NCBI GenBank assembly: GCA_026120185.1
Contig: JANUWF010001220.1
Span: 1 to 64,000, forward strand
DNA: 64,000 bases
Direction of reading: 5' to 3'
Source of the DNA: Voacanga thouarsii
Lineage: Eukaryota > Streptophyta > Magnoliopsida > Gentianales > Apocynaceae
Below, one piece after another: positions 11,868 through 23,429 of this stretch (positions are counted from its first letter, which is position 1; each line of letters begins with the position of its first letter). The position numbers and the translations under genes were made by a program. The notes under the pieces are model-generated. The model was not told where the DNA came from. It was given only the letters and a program-made list of their open reading frames with translations, and made no database searches.

Positions 11868-12027
11868 CCGTTGTTTCAAAGTACCGTGAGTCAACGAAAC
11901 GATAGGAATCGTACAACCATTAATAGCAATTGTTCCTTTTCGACAAAAACGAAACGTCCCGAACGTCGTGCAACATTTGTGACGCCTCGGCTTTAGAAAA
12001 CGCAAACGGCTCAATTTCAAATTCCCT

Positions 12028-12035
12028 TATAAATA
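12028..12035 (+). promoter_or_regulatory. TATA box for the antisense gene of the Tat element
   Basis: TATAAATA lies on the plus strand about 150 bases before the ATG at 12186, in a region (11853-12185) with no other coding signal. This is a normal distance for a plant core promoter with a ~120-base leader, so the antisense gene probably had its own promoter. Prediction from sequence only. Confidence 0.55.
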
Positions 12036-12185
12036 GCAAGTGGTCCCTAATTGGAACTTCTCACTTCCTACAACTTTTATTTTCTTCAGAATTCTACTGC
12101 TTAAGTGATTCATCGATCCTTTATCTCCTTGCGATTATTCCTTGTGATCTCGTAAATTTTCCCTTAGTAAAAAGAACAAACTGCG

Positions 12186-13651
12186 ATGGCAACCCCTATT
12201 GACAAGAATATCCTATCCCCGGTCCAAGTCGATGATAACTCTGTTTACTTTGGGCCCCGTCTTTTACATGCGGAGGTTACAGCAGAACACTTATGGTTTG
12301 TCTTGCCTACAGATTTTACCTTCCCTCTGCAACAAAACACTTTTACAACTGCCAATCTCCCCACCTCCTTCCATCATTGGCCTCACAAGCTCAAGAATTA
12401 TAGAGAATGGCGGGACCGCTGCTATGCCCGATTTGGGGCCATCTGGACACAGTGGGGAATTTTGGACGCCATCATGATGTCTAACTTCGAGATGGCGTTT
12501 GACCGCAACTTGTTCGCCGCCGTTCTTCCCTTTTGGTCCTCGACGATTAATGATTTCATCTTTCCGCACGAGATGTTTTTCCCTACCATTCTTGACATCT
12601 ACACCATCCTCAACTTCTGATGCGATGGCGATGAGATTCCGAGGCTCCATGATGAAGACAACCTACCGGCCGTTGAGGCTCGTCTGGACAAAGCCTCCTC
12701 TTCATACGGCAACTTCATCGCCACTCAGAGAGGGGTGGATGACACTCCTTCAAACCAAGAGCAAGCAGTCTTTCTATAGCTCTGGTTATATAAGTACATT
12801 ATCTGCTCCCATTCTGCTGGTGTTAGCAACGAGTACCGATACTACGTATTAGCTCTGTTACGAAGCAAAAGGCGTTGCGACCTTACTTCTCTGGCCCTCG
12901 CCCTGGTCACCGCACCATTAACCAACTGATGACTGCCCTTTCTGCTGGAGAGGATCCGACCAACCTTGGGGGCCCGCTCTGGATTGCCCAACTTTGGCTA
13001 TACCAGTATCTGCCCAACTTTAGTGTCAGTCGAATTACAGGAGCCTACGCAAGCCCTTCTAAACAAGCGACTGGCTATCAGTTGTTGCGGGTCCCCCTAA
13101 ACACTACCTCTGTCGAAACCATCGTCTCGTACCTCTACCAATGTCGAGACTTCCATGTTGCTATCTTCTTTCCATATGCTGCCTGCCAAGAAGGCCCCCT
13201 CTGGTTGAAGTGCCTATTGGAAAGCCCCGAAGCAACATAAGAAAATTTATGGGCCCGAATTATGTGCCCTCGAGAAATTCTTCTGGGGGCCAAGCCTGGA
13301 GCCTGAAGTGCTAAGACCTCTTGTGAGAGGTACAATCCCCATTGCTTCTCCAGCCAATTTGGGCTAATACAAGATATCCCCGCCGATTCGGGGCACGTCT
13401 CCTCCTTCTCTGTGAAGCCGGTGCTATCGGCTGAGGATGTACAAACCTTAGCCGATAGCACCTAGGCCATCCTGCGGTCCTTCAAATTCAAGCCCTTCCA
13501 GGTGGTGTTGGAGACTTCTCCTAACTTCAATTCATGGTGGAGACTGCTGAGTGGGGCCCTATTTTCCGACCCCGTAGGTGTCTGGCTTTTGCAAATTTCT
13601 GGGCCGACCACCGTTTTGCTTGAGACATCATCTGCTAAGAAAGGAAAATAG
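12186..13651 (+). pseudogene. antisense ORF of the Tat element, exon 1: plant mobile domain protein
   Basis: Starts at the ATG at 12186 (MATPIDKNILSP). The sequence has plant-mobile-domain landmarks: YREWRDRCYARFGAIW, then LWLYKYIICSHSAGVS with EYRYYVLALLRSKRR (after two in-frame stops near 12618 and 12777), then, after a frame change near 12930, NLGGPLWIAQLWLYQYLP. The last frame runs on with four stops to a splice donor, TAG/GTAAAA, at 13651/13652. Plant mobile domain genes occur both as host genes and as antisense passengers of Tat elements. Its function there is unknown. Nothing here reads through, so it is a pseudogene. Confidence 0.75.
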
Positions 13652-13906
13652 GTAAAACATCCTGTAAATCCTATAATAATGTCGGCCTTACATACTCTCT
13701 TGGTACAGAAAACTACTACTGCTGCTTTCGCCATCCCGGGGGAAGAAGAAGAAGAGATAGAGATCCCGTCCCTACTCCAGCGATAAAAAAGGAAGCATGA
13801 AACACTGACTCCTCCCATATCCAAGGTTTGCTTCTGTCAATTCTTATTTTGCTCGGCTTCCTCAATATTCAATTTGTCTAACTACCAGTTTTAATCTTTT
13901 CTACAG
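13652..13906 (+). other. probable intron of the antisense Tat gene
   Basis: Donor GTAAAA at 13652 and acceptor TTTTCTACAG at 13906 join two stretches in the same codon phase: ...SSAKKGK then a TAG codon, followed by KRKQGMGRPIVIDTSS. The TAG at the junction is probably a mutated CAG. The span is pyrimidine- and AT-rich with multiple stops. Confidence 0.5.
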
Positions 13907-14998
13907 AAGCGTAAACAAGGGATGGGACGTCCCATTGTCATCGACACTTCTTCTGACTCAGTGGAAGACATTCCACTCTAATCTCTAGCCAAGAGGGCGG
14001 CTGAAAGAGATGTTCTTCCGATGATAGATATCTTATCGATGAAGACTACGGCTCCTCTTCCAACGGCTGACGTATCGGCTTTCCTATCAGCGACAGACCT
14101 TCCGTCGGCTAAGGCATCGGCTCCAAAAAGTCCATCCCCTGTTCTGCCAAGGCCCGAAAAAGAACCAATGGCCGTCGTTATAGAAATAACTCGCCTCCCC
14201 GACCCGGGGAATTGAAGAGGCTGCTGCTCCTTTACCGATGACGACGTTAACCTCAGCGCTGGACTTTCTTGATGGCCTCACCGGGACCTCTTTACCTACT
14301 GAGAAGTCCACCCTTGACAACGTAAGTCACGCCCTTTTGTGGATTGTACAATCAGCCGACCCAGACATGCCCCCTACGCTTCGGGACTTGGTAATTGGGT
14401 GCCTGGGGCAAATGCGCTTCACGGGACGCTTCCTCTTAAACACGCAACATCGCCGAGATGAAGTCTATGATCAGCTAGAGCTTCTGAAACTTCATCGAGA
14501 AAATGCAGCATTCACAGAAAGGGACCGCCGAGAGTCCATAAATCATCTTACACTTCTGCGAGTTGATATTACGGAGAGAATAGGGAACATTAAATGGCTC
14601 GAGCGTCGATTATTGGAACTCCAGGAAGAACTTGACTTTGAGAGAAATGCCTTAGAGCAACGGTTTGAATCAGAAAAGGGCTCCAAGAAACAGTCAAAGC
14701 CATTGATGACTCCAACCTCAAGCATAATGATGAACGGCTAATGCTGGAAGCAGAAGAGGAATCTCTCGAAGCTAAACTAACAAGCTCAACCGTTCTACTG
14801 AATGAAATGAAGTCCGAGTGGGACCGTTTTGTGGCTAAATTGAACAAGATTCTTCATCCCTCGGCCACTAATGAAGCCGGTCCTTCTGAAACTCAAACTG
14901 AGAAGACTGTCGTTGCGGCGGCTAAAACAGAGGTCCCAAAAGCAACCACCGATGAAGTCAACCTGCCCCCCAAGACAGAACCAGAGGCTGAGCTATAG
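13907..14998 (+). pseudogene. antisense ORF of the Tat element, exon 2: basic/acidic linker and coiled coil
   Basis: It begins with a basic KRKQG patch, possibly a nuclear signal, then an acidic/serine stretch (DTSSDSVEDIP) and a proline/alanine/serine-rich linker. After a frame change near 14220 it continues (14238-14741) into a long charged helical region with clear heptad character (HRRDEVYDQLELLKLHREN, then ERIGNIKWLERRLLELQEEL), and after another frame change (14741-14998) into a second helical part and an acidic tail ending at 14998. A mobile domain followed by a coiled coil is a common layout for these proteins. Frameshifts make it non-functional. Confidence 0.65.
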
Positions 14999-15228
14999 AT
15001 GGCTGAGGCAAGGCTTCCAATTCCTGATCCGCCGTCAACGGAAACTAACATGGTGGCTAGCCAAGATTCCGAATCAGAAGACCCAAATCGGCTAGCGATT
15101 GTTCCGTATCAACCGATACAGATGCCTAACTTCCCCCTGATGATAGCTGATCCCCTTTTGTAATGATGCTTATAGCTATCTGATCGGCCTCTTGTGATCA
15201 GCTCATCAATATACTAGAACCTTTTTTT
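14999..15228. other. junction between the convergent genes of the Tat element
   Basis: A short spacer where the plus-strand antisense gene and the minus-strand polyprotein end tail to tail. It is purine-rich, then T-rich at 15221-15261. No further coding sequence. Confidence 0.5.
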
Positions 15229-16579
15229 TTATAGAACTTCCTGTTCAATTTTTTTTTTTAATTCTCTAGTTTCTTCCCAAAACCCCGGATAATAATATTT
15301 TAAGAACTTATCGTTAATTGCCTTGCCTGCTTCTTTTCTATCTGGTGTCATCAGGCGATAAGCCCCTCCATAAAAAATTTGAGTTATTAAGAATGGACCT
15401 TCCCACGAAGTAGACCACTTGTCATATCTCGAATCTTTTGGCGTAAGGGGCAAAATAGTCTTCCATACCATGTCCCCTTCTTGAAAGCTTCTTTCACGGA
15501 CTTTCCGATTGTACGCCCTTGCTACCTTCTCCTTGTGTCGTTTTATGTTCTCTAAGGCAATCCGGCGATCCTCCGATCTAAACTTAGGGCCAAAGCTGTC
15601 TGATATTCTTCAGTCGTTAGACCATGCTAATAGGCTATTCGGGCTAATTGCAACGATAACTCCACAGGTAACACAACATCCTGCCCATAAGTTAGTCTAA
15701 ACGGGGTAAAGCCAGTAGCAGTCTTAGCAGCATTCCGATGGGCCCATAATACTTCCTGCAGTATCTCATGCCATCTCCTCAGATTATCTTCTACTGCCTT
15801 ACGGATCATGCTGATTAAAGTTTTATTCATTGCTTCTGCTTGTCCGTTAGCTTGTGCATAATAAGGAGAAGAGTGAAGCAACTTAACTTTGAATTAGGTT
15901 AGAAAATTACGCACCTGATCCCTTGTGAACATCGTTCCTTGATCCGTTGTCACTGTCTCAGGGATTCCGAAACGGAAGAGAATGCTCTGCCGAAGAAAGT
16001 TGATGACTGTCGTTTGTGTCACCTTGATCAATGGTTGCGCCTCCACCCACTTGGTAAAGTAATCCATTGCCACCAGTATGAATGTGTGCCTTTTTACTGA
16101 AGGTGGATAAATCTTTCCGATAATGACAAAGTCCATTCGCAGAAAGGCCAATGTTTAATGATCGGATGCAATTCCGTAGAAGGAGTGTGTAAGAGAGGAC
16201 CATGCTTTTGGCAAGCTTCACAGCCCATAGCATAAGCATTACAATCTGTGGTCATCAATGGCCAAAAGAAATCATGGCGTTGAAGCGTCCATTTTAGTTT
16301 TGGGCCCGCCTGATGTGCTCTGCATAGGCCTTCATGTACTTCTCGCCATAACCCGCAATGCTTCTTTTTTGAGAGACACTTCAAAAGAACCCGGTGTAGA
16401 CTCCGTCGGAACAAATCATTGTTGATCAAGGTAAAGCTAAGGGCCTTCCGTTTTAAGTCGCGAGATGTTTGACCAGTCGGGTTTTGTAGGTAAGAAAGAA
16501 TCTCCTGTCGCCAATCATCTTGATATTCCGTCTCCGCTATCTGTTGGCACATTATGGCTTTCTTAAAACCCGAGACCAT
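15229..16579 (-). pseudogene. Tat integrase
   Basis: The zinc-binding part is at 16094-16579: EVHEGLCRAHQAGPKLKW then CEACQKHG. The catalytic core follows with all three acidic residues: MDYFTKWVEAQP (first Asp), TTDQGTMF (second Asp) and NGQAEAMNK (Glu), with one stop between the second and third at about 15890. The C-terminal part (15229-15471) has WEGPFLITQIFYGGAYRL and FLKYYYPGFW as in Tat integrases. Frame changes occur near 16100 and 15550. The enzyme would insert the cDNA; this copy cannot be made intact. Confidence 0.88.
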
Positions 16580-16592
16580 CCGAGCTAAATCA

Positions 16593-18641
16593 TTAGTGCC
16601 TTGATTTTTTGATCCGGGAATGTGAACCGTAACAACCTCCCGAAAATGCTCGAAGTAACTTTTTTACCTCCCGCAACCTATTTGACGTAAATAGGTTAGT
16701 ACATTTATAATCTCCTAATAACCGTCCGACAACCACTTGAGAATCTCCTAAAATTTTGACTACTTGGACCTCCAATGCCTTCAAAATCCGTAGTCCTAAC
16801 AAAAGGGCATCATATTCCGCCTCGATTATTGGTTGTTCCTTTTTCAGCTCAAAGTAGACCTTACCCTAATGTCCATTTGGAGATTCGATAATCAAACCTA
16901 TGCCGGCCTTTTGTTAGGTGCTTGAGCTATCAAACCGCAAAACCCAAGGTTTTAAAGAAACGCACCTTCGTGTTGTACCTTCTTCGTTTGTGGTACTTCC
17001 AAAGAAGGATGTTCGGCTAAGAAATCTATAATAGCTCTGTCTTTTGATCGCCCTTAACGGCACATGAGTTAGGGAAAAAGCATGCAATTTGACTACACAC
17101 TTCATAAGCCGTCCATTTAACAGGGACGACTCAAGCAAGAATTTAATTAAATCTACCTTGTACAAGACATATACTTCCCTAAATAACAAGTGATGTTCCA
17201 ATTTTGTGCATGCATAGTGGAGAGATAAGCACAATTTTTTAATAGGAGTATACCTGGCCTCTGTATCGGATAGATTCCGACTATGATAGTACACTGCTCA
17301 TTCAATTCCTTGTTGGTCATCCTGAGCTAATAAACTGTTGATGGATTCTTGTGTAGCTGAGATGTACAATTTCATGGGAGACCGGTTGTAGGGAGGTGCT
17401 AACACCGGTGGATGTGACAAAGCTATCTTTATCTGATCAAATGCTACCTGATGCTCAGGTTGCCAAATAAAATCTTGAGATAACTTTAATGGTAATAAAG
17501 AGGAAAAAGTCTTCTGTTTACCTGCAGAATTTATTAGCAAACATCGTAGGAAATTTATCTTCCCCAGGAAACTCTGAAGCTCGTTCTTCGTCTAAGGAGG
17601 TCTTTCTTGTAGAATGTCTTTGGCTTTGTTTTGATCTATTTCAATCCCCCTCTGGTGTACTAAAAAGCCAAGGAAATTCCCAGTAGAAACTCCAAATGCA
17701 CACTTAGCGAGATTGATCTTCAAATGGTGCTTGCGCATTCGGAGGAACGCCTGTTCCAAGTCGACTAAATGTCGTAAGAAATTGGAAGACTTTACGACCA
17801 AGTCATCTATGTAGACCTCTATTGTGCTGCCGATAAGATCATGAAAGATGAGGTTCATAGCCCGCTGAAAAGTGGCCCCGACATTCTTCAAACCAAATGG
17901 CATAACTACCCACTCGAATAAACCGATAGACCTTGGACAATGGAACACCGTTTTTTGCATATCCTCCTCGCTTATGAATATCTAGTTATACCCCGAATAG
18001 CCATCCATGAAACTTAAAAATCGGTTACTCGCAGCGGCGGAATCCACTAACATATCTCGCTATCGGCATAGCATACTTGTCTTTCGTAGTAGCCAAGTTT
18101 ATGTTTCGAAGTCTATACGGATACGTAGTTGACCATTCTTCTTGATGACCGGCACAATGTTAGATATCCAATCTGCATATCGGCACGTACGGATGAATCC
18201 ACACCGAAGTAACCTTTCTATCTCCTCCTTAATTCTGGGTAACAACGTGAGATTAAAACGTCTTGCTGGTTGTTTATGAGGCTTAAAGCCTTCTTTGACA
18301 GCTAGACGATGCTCCACAATGCTTCTGTCCAATCCTGGCATCTCATGATAGTCCCACGCAAAGCAATCTTTATACCTACAGATTAGACATGTCAACATAT
18401 CTCTCTGCCTAATAGATAAATGTAGACTAACCTTGATTGTTCTATTCTCCCCCAGTTCTCCTATGTCTACTTCTGTTAACGGATCCTGAGCAATAAAACC
18501 AGGAGCTCGCCGGACCTCTGGATCCTCAGGCTGTAGGCCGTTTCCCCTTAGTTCTTCAGTCGTGATCAAGTTATGAGCCATAGTTAACCTGGCATACTGG
18601 CTTGGATTAAAGGTCGGATGATAAAATACATCCTCGTTCAT
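16593..18641 (-). pseudogene. Tat reverse transcriptase with dual RNase H
   Basis: The RT N-terminal region starts at about 18641 (DLTEVDIGELGE-type segment, then CFAWDYHEMPGLD). The RT core shows RRFNLTLLPRIKEEIERLL, LSFMDGYSGYN, WVVMPFGLKN and the catalytic YIDDLVVKS (intact) at about 17800. RNase H 1 (about 17298-16980) has the degenerate LYISATQES start and YHSRNLSDTEARYTPIKKL. A second RNase H (about 16593-16945) has LRFDSSST, EAEYDALLLGL and KILGDSQVVV, so Asp, Glu and Asp are all present. Stops and shifts lie near 18095, 17980, 17545, 17295 and 16600. The dual RNase H is diagnostic for Tat. Confidence 0.9.
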
Positions 18642-18716
18642 GTGGATTTCTGCTGAAAATGGATTGGGATCGGCTAGGATTTGTTCTACCCAGTCTCTAT
18701 CCTAGATCAACATCAT

Positions 18717-19020
18717 TTAATGTAAAGTGGACGGTACGCAGCGGTTTGCATGAATCCAATCCCTGCCCAATAACACAGAATAAGCTGGTTTTGCATTAAT
18801 TACAAAAAAGACCGTCTTACTAGTTTTAGACCCGACTGTAACTTCAAATGTGATAACGCCTTCTGCCACAACTGCTTTTCCAGTGAAGTTAACCATTTGC
18901 ATATCGGTAGGAGATAAATTTTTCATATCTTTTCCCAATCGTTTCAATGTAAAGAAAGGCATTACATTCAGGACAACTCCACTATCAACAAAAATCTAAG
19001 TAAAAGGCTTGCCGTCGTTG
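18717..19020 (-). pseudogene. Tat aspartic protease (retropepsin)
   Basis: The active-site motif FVDSGVVLNVM lies at about 18962-18985, preceded by a stop where the family reads FTQIFVDSG. The flap and C-terminal motif follow: AYSVLLGRDWIHANRCVPSTLH, with the hydrophobic-GRDW pattern of retropepsins. The catalytic Asp is retained. It would process the polyprotein. Confidence 0.8.
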
Positions 19021-19163
19021 TGCGCTTTAATATATAAGGGCCTGAGGCGGTTGGCACCCTGGGCTGTCGGAATTGGAAAGAGCATCCCTGCTTGTGGGAC
19101 CTTGACATCCACCAATTCCACTGCCGCTTCTTCCTCCATATGAAAATCCTCTTCCATGGACTC

Positions 19164-21388
19164 CTAACGAGAGGTAGCTTGAAAACTTGTCGGCAAGACA
19201 CTGAGCATATTTTGACCATTATCATGGTGTAATTGTTCTTCAACCCAAGCATCCAGAAGCCGCCTTTGTTGTGCCCACTTCTGCTGTTCTATCCTTTTTT
19301 GGGATTTTGATGGTCGGGAATAACGACCAGGCAGAAATGGCTTCTCTTGGAGCACCTGCACTGTTAGTTTCTCTTCTTTGCCATAGAAATGTGCTACAAA
19401 TAAGGGAGAAGATAAACGGGTAAAAACAGATAGTTTACCATCCAATTTTTGGAATCCTTTCCCTATCCCCTCAAGTTTGTTGTTTCCTGTAGGTTCTTCA
19501 TAATTCCTACCCGGCTTTGTTTGCAGCATGTGTGCATCAGCTAACAGAAACGGATCCGTGTCCACCAAAGTTTCTTCCTTTTTATCTTCAAACTTCAATC
19601 TTCCATCCTGGATAGCCTTCTGAATGGTATTTCTGAAAACAACACAACTGTTGGTACCATGAGGAAAAGAATTATGCCATTTATAGTACCTTTTTCCTTT
19701 CAACTCTTCTTGGCTCAAGATCCTGTGTCCATAAGCCAAACGAATTTACTTATCTACTACTAGTTGGTCAAAGATTTGTTCAGTTTTTGATACATCAAAA
19801 GAGTAAGATGGTCTTGACGTGGCAACTTCCTCCTTCCATTTGCCGGGCTTCAAATGTGGACACGTATAGGAGGAACCCTTTACCAACTCGGCCACCATTA
19901 CCTCTATAGCTTGCTTTTCATCGTTCTCATTGGTATCGTTTATGACTGATATCATTGTCTGGCCATGGGAGAACTTAACGGAACGCCTCTTCTCTTTCTC
20001 CTTGATCATCTCTTCTATTCTGACAACATGAGATAATAAACAGGATAAATCTGAGAAATCTTGGAGAATGAGTCGTTCTTTGAGTTGCAGATGCATTCTG
20101 CTAATAGCAATTTTTGCACACTCGTTTCTAGCAATTGGGTTGTGCATTTGGACTTAGTCCGCCGGAAACGCTCAATAAAATCCGCAACATCTTCCAATCC
20201 CTTCTGTTTTATTGCTAAAAGATCGGCAATGGAAACTTCCGGTGTAGGTTTAAAGAACCGTTGGTGAAAAATTCTTTCTATGTCAGCCCATGAGCATACA
20301 GAGTTAGGAGCTAGATTGGCATATCATGTGAACGCTGCCCCTGTTAAAGACAACGAAAACAGTTGTAATTTATGCCATTTATTATTTCCCAACTCACCAC
20401 ATTGTGCCGTGAACCTTCCGATGTGTTCTATGGTGGACTTATTATCCTCACCAGAGAACGTAGTAAACTCTAGTAGTTTAAAACCTTGAGGGAGTACTGC
20501 CATGGAGTCTACCCAATCGGGACAAGGTTTTTGGTATACGAGCTGATTCCATGACTGCCGACGAAATGCTTCCGTCATTACATCAACCGACTGGTATAGC
20601 TGTTGAATCTGTGGTGAAGGACTTTGCATGACCGGTCGGGAACCTTGCCCCATGAAAGGCTCAGCACTTCCGACCCCTACCCTAGATAAGCCATTGTCGT
20701 TGCCAAATATACAAGAGGATAAGGAGCAGAGTAATTCGGCTACCCCCCGAAGGGTGGCATGTTTCCCCTAACAAAGGTTGGGGCTGCCTCATAAGTTGTA
20801 GGTAATCCCGTCATCAGACCAGGATTCCTTCCTGGGAACGCTTTTGTTGGTATAGTGTTCTGAGCCACCATTCCTGGAATAACTTGATGTCCCCCGGTAG
20901 TAGGGAAAGACATTTCTCTGCGCAGAAGGTGAACGGATCCATGAGATGGTGCTCCATCAGCCGATGGCATGGGGTACGCCAATGCCATGGTTGCCCTTTG
21001 TGTAGGGTAACCAGGTGACTGTGTGAAAGTTTGCATATATTTGCCTCTATGCAAATTGTTGGAGCTCATTTTGAAGCAGAGGCCAAAAAATAGTAGCAAA
21101 TTGCAAGATAAGACCCTGCAAGAGCTCACCAGTACATTGTTCCATAGTATGTCGGATGGTAGTCAGAGAGGTAGATGTCGACTGAGACATCTATGGTGGG
21201 GATGAGAACTGACACCCTTGCTCCGGAGGAGTAGCCTGAGTATAACTAGAAGTAGTAGGATCAAAAACTCCCTGGAGAGCACGAACTGGGAGTCGTTCAG
21301 ACGACTCTGGTGCAGGCGGCTGCTGTAAATTGTTCGTCATCAAACGTCCTGACTGCAATTGCATGCGAAAACTGACCTTAGGTCCCAC
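19164..21388 (-). pseudogene. Tat gag (capsid and nucleocapsid)
   Basis: The N-terminal part is proline/glutamine-rich (20740-21388). The capsid core at about 20324-20653 has CPDWVDSMAVLPQGFKL and FSGEDNKSTIEHIGRFTAQ, the standard Tat gag signature. 19746-20147 continues it (SRMHLQLKERLILQDFSDL). A zinc-binding segment at about 19640-19690 reads YYKWHNSFPHGTNSCVVF, where the first Cys of the usual YCKWH is now Tyr. Frame changes lie near 21190, 20700, 20310 and 19745. The exact start is uncertain; the ATG of MTNNLQQPPAPES near 21340 is one candidate. Confidence 0.82.
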
Positions 21389-21400
21389 TGGGTGTGCTAA
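21382..21400 (-). promoter_or_regulatory. candidate primer binding site of the Tat element
   Basis: Minus strand TTAGCACACCCAGTGGGAC lies 4 bases inside the 5' LTR. It resembles, with several mismatches, the tRNA-Arg-type primer site (TTGGCGACTCC...CTGGGGA) used by many Tat/Ogre elements. The position is right, but the match is degenerate. Confidence 0.4.
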
Positions 21401-21404
21401 TCTG

Positions 21405-22095
21405 TGTTGTTGTCAAAATAATAAGCCGATGTAACCAGGTATCAGCTATTCTTCTGATAAATACAAATGATCTGATATAGTGAAACAAAAAATGGTATCA
21501 GATCTTTTTTGAATCAGGGACCGGGTTCCTTGAATTTACTATAGAAAGGGTTCAAGAAAGTCAGCTGAAAATGCACAATGGAAGGACTTTTCATAACAAC
21601 AAGCAAATACGTATATTGATGCACTTTAAGGAAAAATTACAGAAAAGATCTAAACTTCGACAGAACAACGGAAAGTCGTAAAGAAAGTTGGAAACAAAGC
21701 TGTAAAGGAAAGCTGTAAGAAAGTTGTAAGAAATTGAGTTCCTAGACTAGAAAGCTGTAAATGATGACGAAATAGAAGAAATTAAAATTTGATGCTGTTG
21801 GTTGATGATGGTCGTATCTGGGTTCTGGGCAATGCTCCCATTTTATACTTGCTATAATCGAGCCACTAACAGATCATGGAGTTTCTTCCGGCCAAAGAAT
21901 ACTACCAATGATGGTGCAGAATTCTTGCACCGAAAGATTAGAAATTTGTTTTTCTTCTTATCGGCTTCGTGGTGCCGATGTTGACCATGACTATTGGTTG
22001 CTTGAAATGTTGACTTTATCGGCTTGACAAAACTTATCAAATTGGCAACGGCTCAAAGTAACCGTTGCGTCGACTCGACAAAGCTGACGTCAACA
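21405..22095 (-). repeat. 5' LTR of the Tat element
   Basis: Starts TGTTGTTGTC and ends GACGTCAACA on the plus strand, paired with 11164-11852. On the minus strand it keeps a TATAAAA box (plus 21841-21847) that would start genomic RNA toward gag. The outer flank AACTT (22096-22100) is the target duplication. Confidence 0.93.
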
Positions 22096-22298
22096 AACTT
22101 ATTCTAATTAAACTTGACAAAAACATGAACTTGTTTAATTATTATTTGAAATTGTTATATTATTGTTGTCAAACTTTGATAATCTTTCAAATTCAAGTTA
22201 GAATAACTCTAATAATGTCGAGTTCTAGTTGTTTGAATAATTTAATATTGATAACAATAACAATAATATTAACATTAATAGTAATTGTTAGGATTGAC

Positions 22299-23420
22299 GT
22301 TGTTAAGATTGTCTGATAAGTATCTTCAATAAGAGTCCTTGATGTAGTAAAATCGGTTTTAGGAGCTACCAAATTGGCAAAGTCTGACGCCGTGCTATTT
22401 TAGTTAGATTAGGAAATGGATTCCAGTAAATCTAAGATGAATCATACTGAAGATTTAATGAAGATTTTATTCGTAAAGATGGGAGTTCAAGTACAACTGG
22501 AATTGCAAGGATTTAGGAACATAATGGACAAATCTTTTAAGCAGTTTCTTAACTTAACAAAAAAAAAAAACTAATATTCTATTGAAACGATATAAAAACC
22601 CGACCAAGAAGCGATGAAGAATATGAGAGTGAAGTAGCACGAATCTAAAGAAGAAATTTTTGGAGAGTTGGTCGAGTTACAGAGTACGGAATTCATACAC
22701 ATATTCTGGAAGTTCTTGAAGCATACATCTTCGAGAAGGCTGAATCGATCTCTTGTCAAACAAAGCACCGATGTACTGTAGGAATAAATGTTGAAAGGAA
22801 TTTAATCAAGGTAATTGGATTTAGAAAAGTTCTTTTAGAAATTTGACAAAAGAATACTAGTGTAGTATTTTGCTAAAATTTACTATGGATCACTTGGTGA
22901 TTGAGATAAGGGTATTCCTATAATTTTTATTAAAGTTTTAGTGAATCTTTTTATTGATCTAGAACTAAGATATACGCATATAGACTCGAATTGAATTAAT
23001 AATTTATTGTATTTTTATAATTTGTTGTGTTTGTTGAACGTCTTATTTTAAAATCTGTCAAATTAATACAAACTATTATAGGAAAGTTTAACAAAAATAT
23101 AAGGGTTAACAAGCCAAACCACATAAAATGAGAGAATGAAGTTTTATCACTCGATCACTATTGTTGGAAGGAAGATCAAATTATGCATAATAAAAAATCA
23201 GAACGGAGATCTTTTAGAAAATCCCTGATGACAACCACTACAAGCACTAGTGTGGAAGACCTATAGAGTTATGGAATGATGTTGAATGTGAGCTTTACAA
23301 TGCTAACGCCAAAATATTGAATACAATTGCCTTAGCTGTCGAAGTTTGTGTAAGTGAGATGAATAGTAGTTACATCTGAGACAAAGACAATCACATTCAG
23401 AGTCCATCGGAATTCAACAT
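22299..23420 (+). mobile_element. truncated copia-like element: LTR-like segment plus gag fragment
   Basis: 22299-23100 looks LTR-like: it starts near TGTTAAGATTGTC and lacks coding sequence. 23120-23420 then reads, in one plus frame with few stops, a gag-like segment: LLLEGRSNYA, RTEIF, LWNDVECELYNANAKILNT, which resembles the FxGxNYxxWK...N(A/S)KALN pattern of copia gag. No pol follows; the old non-coding repeat resumes at 23430. Borders and LTR status are uncertain. Confidence 0.4.
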
Positions 23421-23429
23421 TGGTCAAAT

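Larger units (their letters stand above)
11164..22095 (-). mobile_element. Ty3/gypsy retrotransposon, Tat lineage, complete but decayed (10.9 kb)
   Basis: LTRs of ~690 bp begin TGTTG and end CAACA and are flanked by a perfect AACTT target duplication (11159-11163 and 22096-22100). The minus strand carries gag, protease, RT, two RNase H domains and integrase. A second RNase H and a long 3' region between integrase and 3' LTR with extra genes are hallmarks of the Tat lineage. Here that region (11853-15228) holds a plus-strand gene. In about 235 LTR bases compared by eye I counted some 20 differences, mostly transitions, so it is an old insertion. Confidence 0.93.

Noticed and set aside
14087..14847. 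Minus-strand frames opposite the coiled-coil exon
   Set aside because: They are serine-rich shadows of the plus-strand charged helix and do not match Tat polyprotein domains, which end at 15229.
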